Shown here: one piece after another, positions 57,988 through 64,000 of the stretch
Position numbering within the stretch: position 1 is the first letter of the stretch
Layout: every line of letters begins with the position of its first letter
Assembly: GCF_000306945.1 (NCBI RefSeq)
Contig: NC_018518.1
Location: 2,542,001-2,606,000, forward strand
Reading direction: 5' to 3'
Length of the DNA: 64,000 nucleotides
Origin: Bordetella pertussis 18323
Lineage (GTDB): Bacteria > Pseudomonadota > Gammaproteobacteria > Burkholderiales > Burkholderiaceae_B
Translations under genes and position numbers: made by a program
Notes under the pieces: model-generated
Told to the model about the DNA's origin: nothing
The model's database searches: none
The model's input: the letters and a program-made list of their open reading frames with translations, nothing else

Positions 57988-60314
57988 CAGACACGCTCCA
58001 CGCTGATTTGACCGAAGGCACCGCCGAGGGCGGCGGTTTGCTCAAAGGCGGCGGCCACGCGCACGGCGCGGTCGGCCACGGCCTCGTCCAGGGCGGCTTC
58101 GAGCTCGATGGCCCCCGCCGCGCCGCTTACGCGCACCTTGTCGCCCGCGCTCACGCCCAGGCTGGCCAGGGTGCGGCCATTCATGCGCGCCTTGGGCGCG
58201 CGCGAAGCCGGAGCGGCCTGCAGCGGTTCGGAGCGGCGCACGATGGCGTCGGTGCGATAGATCGGCACATCAGCCACGCGCTCCAGCGCATCGAGCGGCT
58301 GGCCCAGGCCCAGCGGGGCGCTGATGGCGTTGGACAGGCGCGCTTCCACGCCGCCCGCCAGCGCCGCGTCACGCACGGTTTCGGAGGTTTCCTCGTCAAA
58401 GCCCGCCAGGTGCAGCACGTTGCCCAGCACGCGCAGCACTTTCCAGGCCGGACGCGTCTGACCGAACGGCGCGACCGTGCCCTTGAAGCTCTGCGGCTGG
58501 CCTTGCGCGTTGACAAAGGTGCCCGAGGTCTCGGTGAACGGCGCGACCGGCAGCATGACGTCGGCCCAGCCCTGGGCCGCCGAACGATACGGAGTCAGCG
58601 CGACGGCGAACTGCGCGCCGCGCAGCGCGGCCAGCGCTTGCGGCGCGTTGTCGGCGTCCAGCGAGGGCTCGGCGTGCAGCACGATGTAGGCCTTGAGCGG
58701 GTCGGCCAGCATGGCGGCGGCATTCTTGCCGCCCTTGCCCGGCACGGCGCCAGCCAGGTAACCGCCCACGGTATTGCCGCCGGCGGTCAGGAAGCCCAGC
58801 TTCGCGCCGGCCAGTTGCGCCACGGCCTGCGCGTTGGCCGCCAGCGTGGCGGCCTGCGGCGCGTTGACGGCCATGTTGCCCAGCAGCACCGCAGCATTGC
58901 TGCCCGAGGCCAGGCTGGCGGCGATCTGCTTGGCGCCCTCTCCGGCCGCCACGGCGGCGAACTCGGCCGGCACGGCCTGGCCCTTGGCCTGCGCCAGCGC
59001 CACGGCCACTTCGGCCAGGGCGCTTGCCAGCCCGGACGGCGCAACCGTCAGGCGGCCGGCGACCGGCATCAGGGGATCGTCGGCGGCGGCGTCGAGCAGC
59101 AGCACCTGCGTGCCGCGCTTGGCGGCCTGGCGCAGGCGTTGCGCCATCAGGGGGTGGTCCTTGCGCAGGAACGAACCAATCACCAGGACGCGGTCGAGGT
59201 TGTCCAGTTCGGCGACCGGCATGCCCAGCCACGGCGCGCCGCTCAGGGCCGCGTCGAAGCCGGCGTCGGTCTGGCGCAGGCGGAAGTCGATGTTCTCGGA
59301 ACCCAGGGCGCGCACCAGGCGGCCCAGCAGGGAGAACTCTTCAGTGGTGGCGTACTCGGAAGCCAGCGCGCCGATCTGGCCGGCGCCGAAACTTTCGCGC
59401 ACGCGCGACAGGCCCTGGGCCACCGCCTGCAGGGCGTCGGCCCACGAGGCTTCCTGCCACTTGCCGTCGGCGCCCTTGATCATGGGCGCGGCCAGGCGGT
59501 CGTCGCTATTGAGGCCTTCATAGGAGAAGCGGTCGCGGTCGCTGATCCAGCACTCGTTGAGCGCTTCGTTCTCGAACGGCACCACGCGCAGCGCGCAGTC
59601 GCCCTTGACCTGGACCACCAGGTTGGCGCCCATGCTGTCATGCGGGCTGACGCTGCGGCGGCGGGCCAGTTCCCAGGTGCGCGCCGAGTAGCGGAACGGC
59701 TTGGACGTCAGCGCGCCCACCGGACACAGGTCGATCATGTTGCCCGACAGCTCGGACTCGATCGAACGGCCGACGAACGACGTGATCTCGGCATGCTCGC
59801 CGCGGTTGAGCATGCCCAGCTCCATCACGCCGGCGATTTCCTGGCCGAAGCGCACGCAGCGGGTGCAGTGGATGCAGCGGGCCATTTCCTCGGCCGACAC
59901 CAGCGGGCCGAGGTCCTTGTGGAAGACGACGCGCTTTTCTTCCTTGTAGCGCGACGACGAGCCGCCATAGCCGACCGCGAGATCCTGCAGCTGGCACTCG
60001 CCGCCCTGGTCACAGATGGGGCAGTCGAGCGGGTGATTGATGAGCAGAAACTCCATCACCGATTTCTGCGCGGCCTTGGCCTTCTCGGAGCAGGTGTGCA
60101 CCACCATGCCGTTGGTCACGGGCGTTGCGCAGGCGGGTAGCGCCTTGGGCGCCTTCTCCACTTCCACCAGGCACATGCGGCAGTTGGCCGCGATGGACAG
60201 CTTCTTGTGGTAGCAGAAATGCGGCACGTACAGCCCGAGCTTCTGGGCCGCATGCATCACCATGCTGCCTTCGGGCACTTCGACTTGATTGCCGTCGACG
60301 GTTAGTTCAACCAT
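57987..60314 (-). CDS. nuoG: NADH-quinone oxidoreductase subunit G
   Basis: A 775-residue peripheral-arm subunit. The N-terminal ferredoxin-like domain binds [2Fe-2S] ([15 protein letters not shown]). Then come the HC3-type motif ([14 protein letters not shown]) and [10 protein letters not shown] for [4Fe-4S] clusters, followed by a long molybdopterin oxidoreductase-like domain without cofactor. It overlaps nuoH by one base and lies 15 bases after nuoF. Confidence 0.96.
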   Translation of the reverse strand: MVELTVDGNQVEVPEGSMVMHAAQKLGLYVPHFCYHKKLSIAANCRMCLVEVEKAPKALPACATPVTNGMVVHTCSEKAKAAQKSVMEFLLINHPLDCPICDQGGECQLQDLAVGYGGSSSRYKEEKRVVFHKDLGPLVSAEEMARCIHCTRCVRFGQEIAGVMELGMLNRGEHAEITSFVGRSIESELSGNMIDLCPVGALTSKPFRYSARTWELARRRSVSPHDSMGANLVVQVKGDCALRVVPFENEALNECWISDRDRFSYEGLNSDDRLAAPMIKGADGKWQEASWADALQAVAQGLSRVRESFGAGQIGALASEYATTEEFSLLGRLVRALGSENIDFRLRQTDAGFDAALSGAPWLGMPVAELDNLDRVLVIGSFLRKDHPLMAQRLRQAAKRGTQVLLLDAAADDPLMPVAGRLTVAPSGLASALAEVAVALAQAKGQAVPAEFAAVAAGEGAKQIAASLASGSNAAVLLGNMAVNAPQAATLAANAQAVAQLAGAKLGFLTAGGNTVGGYLAGAVPGKGGKNAAAMLADPLKAYIVLHAEPSLDADNAPQALAALRGAQFAVALTPYRSAAQGWADVMLPVAPFTETSGTFVNAQGQPQSFKGTVAPFGQTRPAWKVLRVLGNVLHLAGFDEETSETVRDAALAGGVEARLSNAISAPLGLGQPLDALERVADVPIYRTDAIVRRSEPLQAAPASRAPKARMNGRTLASLGVSAGDKVRVSGAAGAIELEAALDEAVADRAVRVAAAFEQTAALGGAFGQISVERV

Positions 60315-60329
60315 TGCTGTTCCTGAGAC

Positions 60330-61697
60330 CTACAGATATTGCGGGACCACACAAGACTTGTGCTCGATGTGGTGCGCGAATTCGTCGCGAAAATGCTTGA
60401 TGAAGCTGCGCACGGGCATGGCAGCGGCATCGCCCAGGGCGCAGATGGTGCGCCCCATGATGTTGCCCGCCACGCTGTCGAGCATGTCCAGGTCCTCGGG
60501 GCGGCCCTGGCCATTCTCGATACGGTGCACCATGCGGTAGAGCCAGCCGGTGCCTTCGCGGCACGGCGTGCACTGGCCGCAGCTTTCCTCGAAATAGAAA
60601 TACGACAGCCGCAGCAGCGACTTGACCATGCAGCGCGTCTCGTCCATGACGATCACCGCGCCCGAACCCAGCATCGAGCCGGCCTTGGCGATGGCGTCAT
60701 AGTCCATCGTGCAGTCCATCATGATGTCGGCGGGCAGCACCGGCGCGCTCGAGCCGCCGGGAATCACCGCCTTCAGCTTGCGGCCGCCGCGCATGCCGCC
60801 GGCCAGTTCCAGCAACTTCGAGAACGGCGTGCCCATCGGGATCTCGTAGTTGCCGGGACGCTCGACGTCGCCGGAAATCGAGAACAGCTTGGTGCCGCCG
60901 TTGTTGGGCTTGCCCACTTCGAGGTAGGCCTGCCCGCCGTTGCGGATGATCCAGGGGACCGCCGCGAAGGTTTCGGTGTTGTTGATCGTGGTCGGCTTGC
61001 CGTACAGGCCGAAGCTGGCCGGGAACGGCGGCTTGAAGCGCGGCTGGCCTTTCTTGCCTTCCAGCGATTCGAGCAGCGCGGTTTCCTCGCCGCAGATGTA
61101 GGCGCCGTAGCCATGGAACGCGTGCAGCTGGAAGCTGAAATCCGAGCCCAGCAGCTTGTCGCCCAAAAAGCCCGCCGCGCGCGCCTCTTCGAGCGCTTCC
61201 TCGAAGCGTTCATACACCTCGAAGATTTCGCCGTGGATATAGTTGTAACCCACGCTGATCCCCATCGCGTAGGCGGCGATCGCCATGCCCTCGATCACGA
61301 TATGGGGATTGAAGCGCAGGATGTCGCGATCCTTGAACGTGCCGGGCTCGCCCTCGTCCGAGTTGCACACCAGGTACTTCTGTCCCGGGAACGCGCGCGG
61401 CATGAAGCTCCACTTCAGGCCGGTGGGAAAGCCTGCTCCGCCGCGGCCGCGCAGGCCCGAGGCCTTGACTTCCGCGATCACGTCTTCCGGCGTCATGCCG
61501 GTGGTGAGGATCTTGCGCAGCGCCTCGTAGCCGCCGCGCTTGACGTACTCCTGCAGGCGCCAGTTCTCGCCATCGACGTCGGCCATGATCTGCGGCGCGA
61601 TGTGCCGGCCATGCAGGCACATCGAGATCGACAGATCGTTCAGCGGATTGGGGTCCAGCCCCTGCGCCAGGCGCTTGTACAGGTCGGGCGCGTTCAT
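60330..61697 (-). CDS. nuoF: NADH-quinone oxidoreductase subunit F
   Basis: A 455-residue subunit holding the NADH site, FMN and cluster N3. FMN and NADH are bound by [16 protein letters not shown] and [15 protein letters not shown]3 by [12 protein letters not shown] and a later Cys in TICALG. The ATG at 61697 overlaps the nuoE stop (ATGA); the open frame further upstream is a shadow of nuoE. Confidence 0.97.
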   Translation of the reverse strand: MNAPDLYKRLAQGLDPNPLNDLSISMCLHGRHIAPQIMADVDGENWRLQEYVKRGGYEALRKILTTGMTPEDVIAEVKASGLRGRGGAGFPTGLKWSFMPRAFPGQKYLVCNSDEGEPGTFKDRDILRFNPHIVIEGMAIAAYAMGISVGYNYIHGEIFEVYERFEEALEEARAAGFLGDKLLGSDFSFQLHAFHGYGAYICGEETALLESLEGKKGQPRFKPPFPASFGLYGKPTTINNTETFAAVPWIIRNGGQAYLEVGKPNNGGTKLFSISGDVERPGNYEIPMGTPFSKLLELAGGMRGGRKLKAVIPGGSSAPVLPADIMMDCTMDYDAIAKAGSMLGSGAVIVMDETRCMVKSLLRLSYFYFEESCGQCTPCREGTGWLYRMVHRIENGQGRPEDLDMLDSVAGNIMGRTICALGDAAAMPVRSFIKHFRDEFAHHIEHKSCVVPQYL

Positions 61698-62188
61698 GCC
61701 GACTCTCCTTGCGACTTCAGGCCATCGACCAGCGCGTCCAGTTTCTCTTCCGTCATGCGCACGCACATATGCTTGTTGTTGACGATGAGCACGGGGGAAT
61801 CGCCGCAGGCGCCCATGCATTCGCCTTCGATCAGCGTGAACCGGCCGTCGGCCGTGGTCTCACGGAAATCGACGCCCAGCTTGCGCTTGAGATAGTCGGC
61901 GGCCTTTTCGCCATCGCGCAAGGCACAGGGCAGGTTGGTGCACACGGCAATCTTGTGCGTGCCGACCGGCTTGACGTCGAACATGTTGTAGAACGTGGCG
62001 ACTTCCTGCACCGCGATGGGCGGCACGCCGATGTAATTGGCCACGTCTTCGAGAATTTCGGCCGGCAACCAGCCTTTCTCTTCTTGCGCGATGGCAAGCG
62101 AGGCCATGATGGCCGACTGCCTTTGGTCGGCCGGGAACTTGGCCAGCTCACGGTCGATTTTTTTGTAGGCCTGTTCGGAAAGCAGCAT
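61694..62188 (-). CDS. nuoE: NADH-quinone oxidoreductase subunit E
   Basis: A 164-residue thioredoxin-fold subunit with the [2Fe-2S] centre N1a, bound by CTNLPC and CMGACGDSP. It partners NuoF at the NADH end of complex I. Overlaps nuoF by 4 bases. Confidence 0.97.
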   Translation of the reverse strand: MLLSEQAYKKIDRELAKFPADQRQSAIMASLAIAQEEKGWLPAEILEDVANYIGVPPIAVQEVATFYNMFDVKPVGTHKIAVCTNLPCALRDGEKAADYLKRKLGVDFRETTADGRFTLIEGECMGACGDSPVLIVNNKHMCVRMTEEKLDALVDGLKSQGESA

Positions 62189-62233
62189 AGTTTGAATCCG
62201 GGTTATGCGGGCGCTCTGGACTGATATGAAGAA

Positions 62234-63490
62234 TCAGCGGTCGATCTCGCCAAAAACGATGTCCTGCGTGCCGATGATGGTGACGGCGTCGGCAATCATA
62301 TGGCCGCGCGCCATTTCGTCCAGCGACTGCAAGTGGGCAAAACCGGGCGCCCGGATCTTCAGGCGGTAGGGTTTGTTGGCGCCATCGGCCACCAGGTAGA
62401 TCCCGAACTCGCCCTTCGGGTGCTCGACCGCGGCATAGGCTTCGCCGGGAGGCACGTGGAAACCTTCGGAGAACAGCTTGAAGTGGTGGATCAGCTCTTC
62501 CATGTTGGACTTCATGGCGGTGCGGCTGGGCGGCGCGATCTTGTGGTTCTCGATCATGACCGGACCCGGGTTGTTGCGCAGCCATTCGACGCACTGGCGG
62601 ATGATGCGGTTGCTTTCGCGCATCTCGGCCACGCGCACCAGATAGCGGTCGTAGCAATCGCCATTGACGCCGACCGGCACGTCGAAGTCCATCAGATCGT
62701 AGACTTCGTAAGGTTGCGTCTTGCGCAGGTCCCAGGCCACGCCCGAGCCGCGCAGCATCGGGCCGGTAAAGCCCAGCGCCTTGGCGCGATCCGGGTCGAC
62801 CACGCCGATCCCCACCAGGCGCTGCTTCCAGATGCGGTTGTCGGTGAGCAACGTTTCGTACTCGTCGACGCAGCTGGGGAAGCGATTGGTGAAGTCCTCG
62901 ATGAAATCCAGCAGCGAGCCCGAGCGCGCGTCGTTCATCGCGCGCACTTCCTTCTCGCCGCGGTATTTGCTCGAATCGCCGTACTGCGGCATGGTGTCGG
63001 GCAGGTCGCGGTAGACGCCGCCGGGACGGTAGTACGCCGCGTGCATGCGGGCGCCCGAGACCGCTTCATAGCAGTCCATCAGGTCCTCGCGCTCGCGGAA
63101 GGCGTACAGGAACACCGCCATCGCGCCCACGTCCAGGGCGTGCGAGCCCAGCGACATCAGGTGGTTCAGGACGCGGGTGATCTCGTCGAACATCACGCGG
63201 ATGTACTGCGCGCGCAGCGGCGCCTCGATGCCCAGCAGCTTCTCGATGGCCATGACATAGGCGTGCTCGTTGCACATCATGGACACGTAGTCCAGGCGGT
63301 CCATGTAGGGCAGCGCCTGGATGAAGGTCTTGTGCTCGGCCAGCTTCTCGGTGGCGCGGTGCAGCAGGCCGATATGCGGGTCGGCGCGCTGGATGACTTC
63401 GCCGTCGAGCTCGAGGACCAGGCGCAGCACGCCGTGCGCGGCCGGGTGCTGCGGGCCGAAGTTGAGCGTGTAGTTCTTGATTTCTGCCAT
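62234..63490 (-). CDS. nuoD: NADH-quinone oxidoreductase subunit D
   Basis: A 418-residue subunit related to hydrogenase large subunits that lines the quinone site. [21 protein letters not shown] and [12 protein letters not shown] are hallmarks, with the quinone-site His pair in the first motif. Starts 3 bases after nuoC and ends 46 bases before nuoE. Confidence 0.97.
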   Translation of the reverse strand: MAEIKNYTLNFGPQHPAAHGVLRLVLELDGEVIQRADPHIGLLHRATEKLAEHKTFIQALPYMDRLDYVSMMCNEHAYVMAIEKLLGIEAPLRAQYIRVMFDEITRVLNHLMSLGSHALDVGAMAVFLYAFREREDLMDCYEAVSGARMHAAYYRPGGVYRDLPDTMPQYGDSSKYRGEKEVRAMNDARSGSLLDFIEDFTNRFPSCVDEYETLLTDNRIWKQRLVGIGVVDPDRAKALGFTGPMLRGSGVAWDLRKTQPYEVYDLMDFDVPVGVNGDCYDRYLVRVAEMRESNRIIRQCVEWLRNNPGPVMIENHKIAPPSRTAMKSNMEELIHHFKLFSEGFHVPPGEAYAAVEHPKGEFGIYLVADGANKPYRLKIRAPGFAHLQSLDEMARGHMIADAVTIIGTQDIVFGEIDR

Positions 63491-63492
63491 GA

Positions 63493-64000
63493 TTAACGCC
63501 CCATGCCGTAAGAGTCTTCACGAACGACGCGCGGCGTGATTTCGCGCGGGTCGATCGTGACCGGCTGGTAAATGACCCGCTTCTGCTCGGGGTCGTAACG
63601 CATTTCGACCGTGCCGGAGAGCGGGAAATCCTTGCGGAACGGGTGGCCGATGAAGCCGTAGTCGGTAAGGATGCGACGCAGGTCCGGGTGGCCTTCGAAG
63701 ACGATGCCGTACAGGTCGAAGGCTTCGCGCTCGAACCAGTTCACGCCGGGCCAGCATTCCAGCAGGGACGACACCATCGGGAACTCGTCGTCCGGGGCCC
63801 AGGTGCGCACGCGCAGGCGCCAGTTGTGCTCGATCGACAGCAGGTGCACGACGACGGCATAGCGGCCGCGCGTGACCGGGCCGGTCTTTTCCTCGGGCTG
63901 CGTGCCATTGCCCCAGGTCAGGTAGTCCACGCCGCAAAGGTCGATACAGGACTCGAAGCGCAGCGCCGGGTCGGTGCGCAGCTTGGTGCACGCCGAAAAC
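63493..64000 (-). CDS. nuoC: NADH-quinone oxidoreductase subunit C, C-terminal part (cut by window edge)
   Basis: The last about 168 residues of the 30-kDa-type subunit. The family signature ERE(A)[18 protein letters not shown] with [15 protein letters not shown] is present. The frame is open to the right edge ([18 protein letters not shown]), so the start and the preceding nuoB and nuoA lie outside the window. Separate nuoC and nuoD genes, not the fused nuoCD of enterics. Confidence 0.95.

Overview
The window is a GC-rich betaproteobacterial chromosome segment, almost certainly Bordetella and most likely B. pertussis. The evidence is two near-identical IS481 copies, an IS110-family remnant, the gene order nuo - DUF2818 - bfrD - bfrE, and several otherwise well-preserved genes broken by single small indels. 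No tRNA, rRNA or CRISPR array was seen.

Layout. 1-8275: aerobic phenylacetate degradation. paaA-B-C-D-E-N-G-I-K run on the minus strand (paaK cut by the window edge) and the repressor gene paaX is divergent. paaE, the reductase of the ring epoxidase, is frameshifted by what looks like one extra copy of a 5-base repeat. 8247-11759: a housekeeping block of nnrE, orn, an M48 peptidase and rsgA. 11791-18118: an IS110-type remnant fused to a truncated oligopeptide-type permease gene, then a permease, a solute-binding protein, a gamma-glutamyltransferase and a divergent LysR gene; no transporter ATPase genes are present. 18191-22098: a P-loop kinase-like gene, a PhoX/DUF839 pseudogene, a broken hslR (Hsp15), a T4 endonuclease V-like glycosylase and a PII protein. 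22142-27344: nadE, an MscS-type channel, argH and a nitroreductase.

27452-34072: two IS481 copies in direct orientation bracket about 4.5 kb holding a lipoprotein gene, pepN and fbp. 34074-39623: ispF and ispD, then mfd and serB. 39752-44938: a LysR regulator divergent from an uncharacterised Bug-receptor, ThDP-enzyme and SDR cluster, followed by a GNAT gene. 45051-49763: two TonB-dependent siderophore receptors, bfrE (intact) and bfrD (frameshifted near its C-terminus). 50064-64000: DUF2818 and the respiratory complex I operon nuoN to nuoC on the minus strand, nuoC cut by the edge.

The notable features are genome decay and insertion sequence activity rather than a new system. IS481 sits at CTAG sites that also form gene stop codons, including one ancestral CTAG that seems to have ended two convergent genes at once. 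A family of perfect or near-perfect GGTGCCTGTCCCC palindromes occupies three gene ends. argH and mfd share a TATAAT box exactly 10 nt before the ATG, suggesting very short leaders. All identifications are by reading motifs and family resemblance; no database search was run.
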